From Hemileia vastatrix (taxonomy: Eukaryota > Basidiomycota > Pucciniomycetes > Pucciniales > Zaghouaniaceae), in the NCBI GenBank assembly GCA_030280995.1, contig JASXTE010000017.1:23961998-24025997 (forward strand): DNA of 64,000 nucleotides, in the 5' to 3' direction. Under the pieces are notes generated by a model. That model saw only the letters and a program-made list of their open reading frames with translations. It searched no databases and had not been told where the DNA came from. The translations under genes and the position numbers were made by a program. This document shows positions 33,491-45,574 of the stretch, in pieces. Numbering within the stretch: the stretch's first letter is position 1; each line of letters opens with the position of its first letter.

Positions 33491-35854
33491 GACAGACTCT
33501 CAATAGAGCCTGAACCACACTCCAAAAGACCAGAGGCGGCACCCACTTCTTTCCTTCTCCTGCAACAATCCATGCACTGGCACATTGAAGATAAACCAGG
33601 CCTGGTCTCCAAACCATCCTCTCCAGGGGATGATAACCTCATGTGAAGCCTCCTTTGTCTTCACCAGTCAACTCCAAGCTGATTCCAAATTCAAATTGAT
33701 AAAAATTCTTGCCTGAAAATCCATCAAGAATGGACCACCCAAAACTGCTTTTATATTACCTTTAGCAATGTAAAAATGAACCTTCCCTGAGGCTCCGCCA
33801 AAATCTAACTTCACAAACTCTGAAGTTCCAACCAATTCAGTGACATGGCCACCGATCCCTCTCAAATTCCCACCAATACCAGTTTCGATGGGGAGGCCCA
33901 AATGAGTCGCCTCAAACAAAGAAATCAGGTTTATCTGAGAACCTGAATCCACCAATGCCCTCGCCTCCCTGCCATTCAGAGTGACATTGACATATCCCAG
34001 AGGAGCAGAAAAATGAGTTTCTAACCCCTCACCAAACTTTTCCACAGCATCACAGATGTATTCCCCCTCCCCAGAAGAAACTCTTCTCCTGGTCAACAAC
34101 TTTTTCTGCCTATCAGCCAACCCTGGACTGATAGCATATGATTCCCCATAAGATAGGGAAACCTGACCATGATTCATCCTCTCCAGGACAGAGTCCATAA
34201 CATTGATTTGACCAGAAACCACTGGCCTCTCAAAGTGAGCCCTTGGCTTCACCACCTTGGTCCTAGTAGATTCTTGAGGACCAGCACCACCAACAGATTT
34301 ACCATCAACAGGAACAAAACCAGATGCCTTACCTGAACCTCTAACTCCAGCAGGCTTTGGAAATGAAGCCAAAGAGACATCCTCCTCAGAGTCAGAATCC
34401 ACCTCCATTGGCATTGGCTCACCATTCATGTCCAATGCGCCAAAACTAGGGGGGCCCATGTCAGCCACACCCTTCTGCATCTTGTACAACTCCTCTTTGC
34501 TGTAATTTTTCCTAGCTGCACTCAGCTTAGGATCCACCTTAGAAACCTTTAACTTTGGTTGGGCCTGAGAACTGCTCTTAGGCCTTCCCACCTTTCCAGC
34601 TTCCACATCATAAACACCAGCCAAGCATTCACCACTTGACTTTCCACCACAAGAATACAACTCCAAACCACCAAAGGAAGTAGAAAAAGAGACCTTATTG
34701 ACCTCCTTCCCCTTTCCCTTGACATCCTCATTCTCCTTACCAAAAGACTTCCCTTGATCAGGAATCTCCTCAAACCTTGGGCTCCTTTGATTGATATCAC
34801 CCCTTCACCTGACCAAATCAACAAGAGCCTGACCCTCACTGGGCTTCACAAAAGAACCGTCAGGGAACTTGAAAACCATGCCATCAAATTCCACCTTTCC
34901 TTCAGACACATCCCTGTTCAATGCCCGAAAATCATTGGACCTGTGCCCCCTCCTGCTGCAATAAGAGCAGAACCAAGGATCACTACTACCAGTCATCCTA
35001 TCAAAATCATTAGGCTGAGAAGGTGCCTTATTGACCTTCCTAGCCTCCTGAACAAAAATATGCAGCTGCTTTGTGAGATCAGCCAACTGCTCCACCACTG
35101 GGTCCCTCTCCTGCTTGGGAACCTGCACGATATTCTTCTCTTCCTTCTTCACTCTAACCTCCTCTTCAGCCAAAGCCTCACTGACTTTGCTGACATACTT
35201 GCCACACCCTTCCTAATAGGTGTCCACAGCCAATAACTTCAAATGGGCCTCAACAGCCTCCTTCACTTATCCAAGGCAGGCAACTTCTGGTCCCCATTGG
35301 AAAGAGTCTTCATCAAGTCCTTTCTTGACAACTCCTTCAACACATCCATCCTGACATCTCTAGCCAGGGCAGACAAAAAAACATCCTTGGAAGCATTTTC
35401 ATGTGCCAGCTCCTCCACTTCCACCAAATATTCCACCACTGGATCAAACTGTAGCAGAAACTTCCTGTAAATATGCAAGTTACCAACACCACCACAAGAT
35501 TTCCATTCACTGACAAACTTGTTCAGATCCACCATAGTGAACGGAACCCCATCTATCCACCATCTCCCTACACAATAACTTTCAATCCCTCTTCTTGTAG
35601 CAAGACATGGCCACAATCTCCTTCTCCACTGCCCTATCACCAATGAAAAAGATAATATTCTTCACCATGTCCAGGTAGTAAGCACCATCTACTCCAGCAG
35701 CAGCTTCATATTTATCCAGAAACCACTTGACATCCTCCCCATTAAACTTGGTACCATCCCAAGTTTTAATCCTCACACACTCCCTAACCATCACAGCAGG
35801 AGGACCATCTCCCCCACTGACAGTCACCACAGGAATAGAGGTACCAGAAGCCAT
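33491..35854 (-). pseudogene. gag: Element II gag and protease (multiple breaks)
   Basis: ATG 35854 begins MASGTS. Capsid-like blocks (RIKTWDGTKFNGEDVKWFL) are followed by TGA at 35582-35584, at a Trp of relatives, and frame shifts near 35540 and 35265. The knuckle reads CSYCSRRGHRSNDF, with the last Cys lost. The protease has an intact ALVDSGSQ (about 33950). Two 1-nt losses near 33650-33700 cut the C-terminus. A C-x-C-x2-CC cluster precedes the slippery site. Gag-pro would be one fused reading frame, as in III. Confidence 0.88.
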
Positions 35855-35925
35855 TCCTCCATACCAAAACACCAAAAAGAGCCAACCAAAGAAAACAGAG
35901 ATTGCAAAGAACTAGCAAGTTCCAC

Positions 35926-35942
35926 CCCCACATTGGGCGCCA
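35926..35942 (-). promoter_or_regulatory. Primer-binding site, Element II
   Basis: The minus strand reads TGGCGCCCAATGTGGGG four bases after the LTR, one base different from family A. Confidence 0.83.
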
Positions 35943-35946
35943 GAAA

Positions 35947-37038
35947 TGAAGACAATCCTATAGTACTAGCTATAGGCCTTGACCAAGGGAGTTGGAGAAA
36001 AACCAGAGAGAAAATCCCCTGTCCCTTTAGAAAAATAGAGTGAGATTTACTTGCTAAAGTAAGTTGGTTCCTGTTTGCTAAAGCTCCTTTTCAACACACT
36101 TGACTGCTTGATGAGCCAAGAAAGTAGTCCCCAGACAGACTACCAGACCAAAGAACTGAAATGTAGACCAATTTCCACACCAGAGACAGCAAAGATACTT
36201 GATGTAGGCTTAAAATCCACACCAGAGACAGCAATAATACTTGCTATAGCTTGCAAGACTATAACAGAGAAAACAGTTGCCAAAGTTAAGTTAAAAGAAG
36301 AACTCACTTGCAACAAACACAGCCAATTGTTGCCAGAAAACAGTGAAAACTGAATGAGGAACAAGAATATCACCTCCAGATGGTTGTATGATAATTAAAG
36401 TTGCCTCAAAACTGTCTTATTCACTATGTACACACAGACCACTATCTAAGAGCCCATGCACACCCACAAATCTGGCGCCTGTACCAGCCAAATTGAATAA
36501 AAAACCTCTAGAAGCGCTCCCCAACCTTCTAAAACAGAGGCAGGCGGGCCACCCGACGTTGGAGGTGCCGCCTGAAGTGGCCTGGCCACCCTGAAGCCAG
36601 AAAACCAATAAAAACAACTAATCTACTTAGAAAAGTTAGCTACACACACTAAAACCTTTAAAACACGGAATTTCACTATAACAACATTGTGACATGAAAT
36701 ATAGAGAAAAATAAGCTCTATCCAATGGTACTAAGCACTTAACCCTAAGACTTAAGGTTAGCCCATAAAACACGAAAAACAAAATTAAACAGCTATCTTT
36801 TATAAATGAAAAATGAGGAAATGACCCCTTAAAACTTAGAATATGAAAAATGTCTACAAGACATAAAATATAGAGAAAATACGGGGCTATCCAATGATAG
36901 TTCCCACTTACTTGCAGACCCAATATCCACAGAATAAGACCATAAAAATACCCAATTCCTTAACAGATGTCAATTAAGACATGCACAAACAGTGCCAAAT
37001 CACACAACAAAGGCCCCTGCCAATGTTGGAGGACCACA
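35947..37038 (-). repeat. 5' LTR of Element II (family B, 1092 bp)
   Basis: Begins TGTGGTCCTCC and ends GGATTGTCTTCA in element sense. Same length as the LTR at 9463-10554. The right flank is ACCT, which does not match the CCGG at the other end. Confidence 0.93.
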
Positions 37039-40000
37039 ACCTAAAAATTTTTTTGTAAGAAAGATGCAAAAGATAACTTGAACCATGAAAATGTAAATTT
37101 CTAAAATTATAAAAATTAAGTTCTGATTAGTATAAATTTAATAAAATACTTTAAAATATATGTAAAAATAATTCAGCTTTTTTACTCAAATTTTCTCAAT
37201 TAAAATTGTAGAGGATCATACTCTTGGTTGGTGAGATAAATAAATTTACATGATAATTTTAAAGCTCTAAAATTGCACCTTCTCCTCATGTTAGAAATAT
37301 AGGTTAATTGTTTTTCAATTATTTATTTGAAATAAGATAATTAAACCCATAGGTAAAAATAAATTAACTCATACATTTTATGAGTCTGTATATTTGATAC
37401 TTTCTAGAAAAAAATACTATATAAATCCTATTAAATATTTTATTTATCAAAATTCAATACATGAATAATTAATTTTTTAATTAAATTAATTTCAACTGAG
37501 AATATTATGAATTTCCAGTGAATATTAAAGCAGAAAAAAAGTTAATAAGTTAACTTTGATTTAAATTCAAGTTTTTAAAGATGATTTTATGTTTATATTT
37601 TAAAAACTTCTATTTTTATGCATTTGAATTTATTTAAATTTAAACATATAGATCTATATTAATAAAAGTGTTACTAGGAAGTACCTGCAATATTTTTATT
37701 TAAAAGTAATTTTTTTTCTTTTCTTAAATTATTTTGAGTATCAATAATAGCTCTGGAAACTATTTTTAGATATTTTAGGAATATAAAGAAAGATGTAGAA
37801 TTTTTTCAGTCTATCAATTGAAAGCACAATCATTCTATAATAATTGAAGATAAAATGACAGCTATTAGAAATAATGTTTTTTAAAAAATTTAAATTTTTT
37901 TATTTATTCCCATAAATTCATATCATGTAGAAAAAATATTTTTGTTAAAAAAATATACTTGGACTTACATTATAATACATTTTTTTTAAATATTTAGAAA
38001 TTAAAAGAACTTCTCACAATTTAACTAAGGTTGAACCACAGTCAAGCATAGGTTGCCATTGAGAGTTCAATCTAAGTTCTATAAAAGCTAAGATATTTAA
38101 TTTTAACAAGTTGTATGTATTTATTGTGATAAAAGAATTTTAGAAATTAAGAGATCCCAGAGAGGCTCCTCTTTTACTGATTAAACAATAATACATATAT
38201 CAAGAACTTTTACACTTTTTCTTTCCCTGAGTGTTTAGTAATTACATTTATTTATTATGGTACATTTATTAAACAGAAATTATGAAATTAAGAAAAAAAT
38301 AATAATTTTATCATTATATCTTGTGGTAAATCTTCATTTGAAGCCCATGACTCATGTAGAAGATTTTTTTACCTCACCAGCATAACTCACATGTACCATC
38401 TAAACAATGTAAGCTCACCTAATGAGGCCTATGAAAATGGTTTATAATTTAATCAAATTTTTTTGTTTAAAATTATTTTCTAAAATACCTATTATTTTTT
38501 TGTCATATATATAATTATCAACCACATTACATAAAAAAGTTTGTAAGAAAAATTATACCAATATTATATGGGTATTTTTTATATCATATTACTTCTCATT
38601 TTTTATATTACAATGTATATAAATAATTATCAATACATCTTTATGTTGAATTAGTGAACAATTATACAAATCCATACACCATAATTCAAAAATAAATTAC
38701 ATGATAAAGTAAATTTACAGAATTAATATCCTCTTAAAAATAATGTATTTCTAAAACTACTTTGGAGTTAATTGTTTTACCTTATATATTTCATGTTTCA
38801 GCTAATATTTCATTGCAGTGAACTCTTTTCTTCATCCAAAAAGCAGAGTCCATCCTCCTATTATTACACTCAGTTTGCACCAATCACCATCCCTATCAAT
38901 TCTATCAACACATGCTTTTCTTCCCTCCCCACCTCTTTTACTACCCTCCCAGCCCTATTGTATGAAATCCTCTTTTGATCCCCATTTCACCCCTCCCAAC
39001 CTCTCCCTGACCCTTTTCTTCATTCAAAAAGCCTCAGAAACCCTTAATTTTCTCTTCCAGCTCTTTAAAAAACTTTTTGCTACCCTATATACCCTTTCTC
39101 ACCCCTCTCTCCAGCCTCCCCAACCCTTGTAGCCCCATTCCTCACCTTAACCTTGCTTCCACAATACTTGAACCCCAATTTCCTCCCTTTCAACTCAGTC
39201 CCTATTTCTGTATATAAAAATAAAGTTTTAAGGAAGAATGGGTATGCAAGAGAACTAGAAGGAGAGGGGTGGAGAGGGGTGGAGAGGGGTGGAGAGGGAG
39301 AGGAAAAAGTGGATAGGGGTTGAAAATGATGAAGAAGGGAGTGAAACAGGTGGGGAGAAAGAAGAGGTGAAGAATAAGGAATATTTCAAAGGAAAAAGAG
39401 TGGGGTATTCTTGAGAGGGAATAAAAAAAGATGATAAAAGAAGATAGTAATACAAAATAAATATACAAAAAATATATAAAATATGTTACAAATAGTGGGC
39501 ACAGAAATTTCTTGAAGCATAAAAATCTACAAGTTTATACTTTTATTTTCTTCATTTACATAAATCAAATAAAAATCTACATTTTAATATTTTGAAAATT
39601 TTAAAGATGAAAGGAAATTTTTTTTATAAATATTAGTATGAAAATATTTTTATTTACTAGTAAAATATAGTATTTCTATTGAATTTGAAAATTATATGTC
39701 TAAGTAAAGTCTTTGTAACATCATTTTTAAGATTTTTGCACCTTCTTTAGATATTTTTATGATTTATAATATTAAATACTATCTAGTCATAAAATAAGTA
39801 TATAATTTTTCAATTTTTGAAAATAATATAATAAATAATATAAATTCACAAAACAATCTTTCATGAAAAAATTGACAAATTTTAAATTATAGTTTACCAT
39901 GTATTGATGGCCAAAGAATGTTATATAATTATGTCAGATGGTATCTTGCCCAATCTATACTTTGGTGTTCTTCTTTTAAAAATTGCAAAGAAACTTCTTA

Positions 40001-40250
40001 AATGGTTTTAAAAATCTGTATTTTTCAGAATAATTTGGGTGTGGTCTGCACTGTATTGAATTTTCTATAAAAAATCTCATTCTTCATATCTCAAGATTTG
40101 TTCAAAGTATTATTACCTATGCTTCATTGAATGTTTTAGTTGTATTCATATTGAGTTAAACAGAATGTCAAAATTTTCTCTTGGTGGTTTCATCACTAAT
40201 TCAATTTGGAATCAAAAAGATATTAATTAGGGTTCAAGGTTTCAGACTTG
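37039..40250. other. Very AT-rich intergenic region
   Basis: I see no gene, LTR or conserved block. At about 38830-39200 the plus strand is pyrimidine-rich and at 39233-39450 purine-rich. Short frames on either strand there are low-complexity only. Confidence 0.6.
39262..39300. repeat. Short tandem repeat of GGAGAGGGGT units
   Basis: About three to four head-to-tail copies inside a purine-rich strand. Confidence 0.85.
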
Positions 40251-40289
40251 CTAGCGATTCCGCCCCCCCATATTGCATGGTGAGAATAG

Positions 40290-41338
40290 CTTAGAAAATA
40301 TCACCAACAACAGCATCAAAATTATTTGAACATACAATGGTAAAGAATACATGAAAAAAAAATTCAAATTCTCTATCAATTAATGGAATTCCTCATAAAT
40401 ATTCAATGCCATATAAGCAAGAACAAAATAGAATGGCTGAACATTTAAATAAGACCATTGGTGAAATTTCTTGCACTATACTCCTGGAATCAAATCTTCC
40501 TCCAACTTTCTGGACCCTTTCTTATTGTTGGGCATTGTATGTTCATAAAAGATTACCAAATGTCCAAGTCACTGATAGCACCCCTTATCAAGTTATTTTC
40601 AATAAAAAGGCTGAACTATCTCCAATTAAAATATTTTGTCAATGGGAATATGTTCATATACCAACTGAGAAAACAAAAAGGATAGAACCAAAGGGCAATG
40701 AGATGTAGGGTAGTTGGTTTTATTGATGAAGGTAAAGGTTGGATTTTCTGGCACCCTAAAACTAATTCTTTTGTACAATCAGAAAAGGATAACTTTATTC
40801 CAGAAGGTGATGATGTCCAGAAGAAACTATTATTAAACCTTACCCTACCAAATCTCAATCAAATATTTATCTTACATTCATTCTTAATTCATTATCTTTT
40901 GGAAATTTCACAGAAGAAGAAACTATTTCTGCACAAGACATCCTGGTTTACTTTATCAATAGGAATGATATATAATTGTCAGATCAAGTACCCAGATCTT
41001 TCAAACAAGCTATGAAAAGAGCAGATGCACCCAAATGGAAGACAGCTTGTCATCAGGAATTAGAAAATATGTCAAATATGGAAGTATGAGATATTGTACC
41101 TCTCCCAGCTGGAAAAACTGTCACTGGTGCTAGATAGGTTTTTGCTTTAAAAATTGATGAGCCTGGTAAAATTGTCAAGCATACAAACAGGTATACTTCT
41201 CAAGAATTCAAAAAAATTGAAGGTGTTGATTTCAAAGACACTTTTGCTACCACAGCTACTTTTTTATCACTACCATTAATACTTACACTTGCAGCTACGT
41301 ACAATTAGCTAATCAAAACATTTGATGTTGTGGTCTTC
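40290..41338 (+). pseudogene. Copia element, integrase end and start of RT (5' part)
   Basis: The end of the Ty1/Copia integrase core is seen (TYNGKEY for the usual DNG.E, then QNRMAEHLNKTI, 40320-40480). The beta-strand tail RVVGFIDEGKGWIFW follows (40700-40750), then RT start blocks (VFALKIDEPGKIVKH, QEFKKIEGVDF, 41138-41230). Stops at 41087-41089 (TGA) and 41135-41137 (TAG) replace Trp codons typical of the family. RT is cut at 41338 by Element IV and resumes at 62061. No 5' LTR or gag is seen to the left. Confidence 0.85.
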
Positions 41339-42428
41339 CAAAATTGGCAGAGGCATTTCTTGGGCTGTTAAACCCTGTTTTAGTATCTCTTAATTGACAT
41401 TGGTTTAAAAAATGGGTGTTTTTGTGGTTTCATTCAGTGAATATTGGAACTATGGGTATGTGGGTACTACCATTGGATAGCCCCTATTTTCTCTACATTT
41501 TATGTCTTGATCACATTTTTCCTATTCTAAGTTTTAAGGGGTCATTTCCTCATTTTTCATTTCTAAAAGATAGTTGTTTAACTTTGTTTTTTGTGTTTAA
41601 CAGACTAACCTTAAGTCTTAGGGTTAAGTGCTTAGTACCATTAAGTAGAGCTAATTTGGCTCTATATTTTATGGCACAATGTTGTCATAGCTTAATTTTG
41701 TGTTTTGAGGGTTTTACTAGTTGTGGTGGATTTTTTTAAGTGTTTTGGGCTTTTTTGGAGGTTTTTGTTGCTTTTCTGACTTCAGGGAGATCTGGCTGCT
41801 TCTAGGCGGTCCACCCGCTTCAGAGGGCCTGCCTGACTCGGTTATAGAAGGCTAGGGGAGCACTTCTAGAGGCTTTTTATTCAATTTGGCTGCGGAAAGC
41901 GCCAAATTTGTTGATGTGCATTGATTTTTTAAATGGTGGTCTGTGTTTAAATACTCTATAAGACAATTTGGGGAAACTTTAATTATCATACAACCATCCA
42001 GAGGTGATTTAATTTTTATCACTCAGTTTTCACTGTTTTTTTACCACAATTGGCTGTGTTTGTTGCAAGGTTAGTTCTTTGTTTAACTCAACTTTGGCAA
42101 TTGGTTTCTCTGGTGTATCTTTGCAACCTGCATCAAGTATTGATGCTGTTTTCTGTGCAACAAGTGAACAGTTTTTTGTTTTTCTGGTGTGGATCTTTCT
42201 GCATTTCAGGTTTCTGGTTCTTTGGTTCTCAGTGGTCTGCTATTGGCTACTTTCTTGACTTGTTAAGCAGTCAAGAAGTGTGTTGGAAGGGGTATTGTAA
42301 AAGTCTTAAATATGCTGTATCAAATAAATCTCACCTGGTATTTCTCAAAGGGACAGGGGTTTTTTTCTCCAGTTTTACTCCAAATCCCTTGGTCAAGGCC
42401 TATAGCTAGCACTATAGGATTTTATACA
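41339..42428 (+). repeat. 5' LTR of Element IV (family B, 1090 bp)
   Basis: TGTGGTCTTCC to GGATTTTATACA, matching the Element II LTRs in reverse orientation, more diverged. Confidence 0.92.
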
Positions 42429-42432
42429 TTTC

Positions 42433-42449
42433 TGCCCCCCAAAGTGGGG
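42433..42449 (+). promoter_or_regulatory. Degenerate primer-binding site, Element IV
   Basis: TGCCCCCCAAAGTGGGG lies four bases after the LTR. It corresponds to TGGCGCCCAATGTGGGG of Element II with three changes. Confidence 0.7.
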
Positions 42450-42539
42450 TGAGGATTTATTATCTTTTTGGATTTTCTGTTACTTTTGGACTCTCTTCTT
42501 TGGTTGGAGATTGGTTTTCTGGAATCTATTGGACCACAG

Positions 42540-43874
42540 TGTAGACTGTTCTAAAGTACTAAGCAGTAGACACAATGCGAGATGGGTTGGTTCTCCTTTT
42601 TTAATTTATAAAAGGAAGCGCCTGCCACTCTAATTTTTAAAGACAGTGTAATAATATGTAACACTAATATTTGACTAGAAAGTTTATAAGTTGAGATGAG
42701 TTAAAGATAAGGAAACAAGTACTACTATCTGGATATTTCTATTCTTAACAAGCGCTATTATCCACAGCTACTCCCTCTTGAAGCGCTCTCTTTGAATATG
42801 CCTTATTATAGTAATAAAATATCTCTAATAATAGTTAATCCCACTGAACCTATATATTCTCTCTATGTTGCACTCTTTCACTATACTATATGAAATACAC
42901 ACACAGACGCACAAACTCTATAGACTCAGAAAATAACCTTTTAATATTCTCTCAAACAATTAATCACAAAAGATCTAATATCTTATACTGGGTACTATGA
43001 CTATAGCTACACGTATATCTCTATATTAATTTTTCTATGATCTGCTTTTTAAAATGACAAATAATGCGATTTTTCTTATTTTATTAACTAAATAGATAGA
43101 TCAACCAGTTCTCCCTTTTATCCCTACCTAATAGTCCTCCTTTTATATTCTTCCAGCGCTCAAGACACAGTTCCCTAATGGATCTCCAGCGCTGACTCTA
43201 GCGCCACATTAGTAAAACAACAACTAATTTATTAGTATGCTACTTACACTGCTTGAAACAACTACAGTGCCTAAATCATACCCTGTAATTACTAACAATA
43301 GTATTAACATGTTTCAATGATTCTCCACATATGCGCTTTTAACTATACCTTGTTTTGTTTCAGCGCTAGTTCCAAGTTTGACTTATCCTAACGCTGCGTC
43401 TAGTTGCCTTAACTCTTGAGTAATTTTACGATTGAGTCCCCACTCTCTTTGCTTTATTACTAGGTTCATAGTTCTAAAAGCTCGCTTAACTAGTTAGCCT
43501 TCTTCATTACTTGTCTCAGTAAGTTTCCCAACTGGCCGCGGTACAGTATACTATGCACTTGAGTCGTCCTTAAGCCATAACTCCTTCTTTAATGGGTAAA
43601 TCACAATTATTGGAAAATCCAAATCCGTATTGTTTACCGCTTTATGGTCCTAAATCAATAACAACCAATTCCCCATTGTGTGGCACATCTTGCTACAAAA
43701 TCCGAGCGCACAGACCCTCAATCTTTTTCCGCGCTTCCATTTCATTTGTTCCTTGAAACACGCAAATACATATTATATTTTAACATTTCCTGCTGCGCTA
43801 ACTCCCCTTTGTTCTTCCTGGACTACGCGCGCTGATTGGTCTAAAATCAAGCTTCCTGCGAGGCACGTACCACA
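42540..43874 (-). repeat. 3' LTR of Element V (family C, 1335 bp)
   Basis: In element sense starts TGTGGTACGTGCC and ends GAACAGTCTACA. Several AGCGCT sites. Equal in length to the other copy. Confidence 0.94.
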
Positions 43875-43884
43875 TTCTCCCTCT
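43875..43884 (-). promoter_or_regulatory. Polypurine tract, Element V
   Basis: The minus strand reads AGAGGGAGAA directly before the 3' LTR. Confidence 0.75.
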
Positions 43885-44017
43885 ACTCGGGACTGTCCCC
43901 AGGAGCCCATAAATATTCTGCGTCTCGCAGCATTTTCTTCCTCCATCTTCTATTCTTTTCCTTCATCTTCTATCCTTTTCTCTTTTCTTATTATCTTTAT
44001 TATTTTTATCTTTCACA

Positions 44018-45079
44018 ATGAATACCAGAAGAACCCCTCCTAATGCTGAACATACCGCCAACGTTGTGGACGCTATTTGACAGTTTGTGCGCACTCAGCC
44101 CCCTACTGCTTCCCCAACAACGCCCATAACCACACTTATGGGTGGGACGAGATGCACTTGTTGCATCAAAAATGGCATAACTCCATGTCATTTTTCAAAA
44201 GCCCGCTGTGGCAATACTTTCTTCACTGTAAGTTCTCTTCATTCTCCTTCCTATTTGTTTCTAACCTTTTCATTTTTCTTTTATTCCTAGTCATGCGATT
44301 ACTGCAAGAATTGCAAGAAGAAACGCAGTTACAATGGGGCGCCCACAATTGCGCGCCTGGACCCAAATGGTTCTACGACAAATATGATGAGTCAAATGAC
44401 CATCAAGCACCCGGCGCCTGCTCCTGTTACCCCACCTGGTAACAAACGAACCAAGGTTGGTTACGGCGAGCCTACTCCTAGTAGCGTCGCTTCTGTCCCT
44501 AAATCTCTTTTCTCAAAGGAAAGTACAGTAAGTTTCTTTTTCTTACTTCTTCCCTTTCTAATACTAACATTCTCTTTTCCCCCTTTTTTTTTTTTTTTTT
44601 TTTTTTTTTATGTAGGATGCACCAGGTACTCCTTACGCTGAAACGCCCCCGCCTCCTATCACTCCACTATTCTTCCTACCTTGGAAGAAGATCCCACCTG
44701 GGATAAGATGCCTACTCCTGAACCTACTCCTCGTTCTCCCACTCCTGACTTGTCTGAGATGCAGCCGGTCTTCAATACCGTCACTCCGGTGGAATGGCCA
44801 ACTGATAACTTTTTGGTATTAGATGACGATGAGCCAGCCATGGCTCAAAACTGGGAATTTGCAGAACAAATCGCCTGCTCTCCTTACGATGCGACCATGC
44901 GTCGTATGAATAACATGATTGGGGCCGTCGAAACATTCCTCGAGGAGGTTCTGGTTTATACTTGCGCTGAGTATAATAAGTGAAAACAACTAATAGCTGC
45001 CTTGCAACAAAACATGCAAGAAGCTGTTAACGATTGGGCTATCTGCGTCCCAATCTTTGATGAAGCAGAATACTACTAA
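44018..45079 (+). pseudogene. P1 gene of Element V: antisense Cys-rich protein, three exons (broken)
   Basis: ATG 44018 lies 143 bp from the 3' LTR, with a TATA-like CATAAATA at about 43907. Exon 1 (44018-44227) holds a first Cys cluster CTCCIKNGITPC and a TGA at 44078-44080. Intron 1 is 44228-44290 (63 nt). Exon 2 (44291-44527) starts with SCDYCKNCKKKR, then Pro/Thr-rich sequence. Intron 2 is 44528-44615, with a long T run. Exon 3 needs one lost base near 44665, then carries an acidic Pro-rich block and a likely-helical end, with TGA at 44981-44983 and the final stop at 45077-45079. Position, orientation and Cys pattern match P1 of II and III; sequence similarity is otherwise weak. Confidence 0.58.
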
Positions 45080-45574
45080 AAAAATATTTTCCTTTGTATT
45101 TATTCCTTGTAATGTATATAGCCTTTTAAAAAAAATGTAATATATATTTATTTATTTTTATTATTAATTTCACTTAACATTCCTGTGAGAACTCTACAGC
45201 CGTGAGATGAGTTGCCCCCAAAATATCATCCTTTATCTAAGCAGCGCACCCTTCTACTAAGTGCCTATGAAAGATGAAACCACAAATAATAAAAAATACC
45301 AACTTGAGATTGTTGCTACAGCAATTACTTCCCCTGCATCATTTACATATGCGCTTTCTTTCAATCTTTAAACCTTTGCAATACATGCCTTTCCCTTGAT
45401 TGTAACAATTCATCTTTCCTTGGGTTCTTCATTATGAGAAACGCTTCTTGCTAGCTTCTTAGAAACAATCCAGAGCTCAAGTCAGACGTGGCGCAACTGA
45501 TGACTTCTTTATAATGCTATTGTTAACCTTTAAATAGCCCTTCTAATAACCTGAATTTCCTCTATTCTAACATC
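45080..45574. other. Spacer between P1 and P2 of Element V
   Basis: No gene seen. A TATA-like TTTAAATAG lies about 45 bp before the P2 ATG. Confidence 0.5.

Larger units (their letters stand above)
9463..37038 (-). mobile_element. Element II: Ty3/Gypsy LTR retrotransposon, family B, about 13.0 kb without nested insertions
   Basis: It runs on the minus strand from the 5' LTR (35947-37038) through gag-pro (33491-35854), pol (29305-33490 and the flank at 15910) and an antisense two-gene module (10603-13470) to the 3' LTR (9463-10554). Both LTRs are exactly 1092 bp. Element III and a solo LTR are inserted within it. The integrase end at 29305 continues across Element III at 15910, where the post-pol hairpin resumes. 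The outer flanks differ (CCGG left, ACCT right), so no target duplication is seen. An end may have been exchanged by recombination. Confidence 0.88.

Noticed and set aside
38772..39132. Overlapping open frames of 68-104 aa on the plus strand
   Set aside because: Pyrimidine-rich low-complexity sequence with no domain, start context or intron signals; the frames are by-products of composition.
39202..39468. Open frame of 88 aa on the minus strand rich in Phe, Leu, Pro and Ser
   Set aside because: Encoded by the purine-rich tandem tract; looks like a membrane segment only by composition.
44588..44610. Long T run as a possible pol III terminator
   Set aside because: It is the polypyrimidine tract of a GT-AG intron in P1 of Element V (44528-44615).
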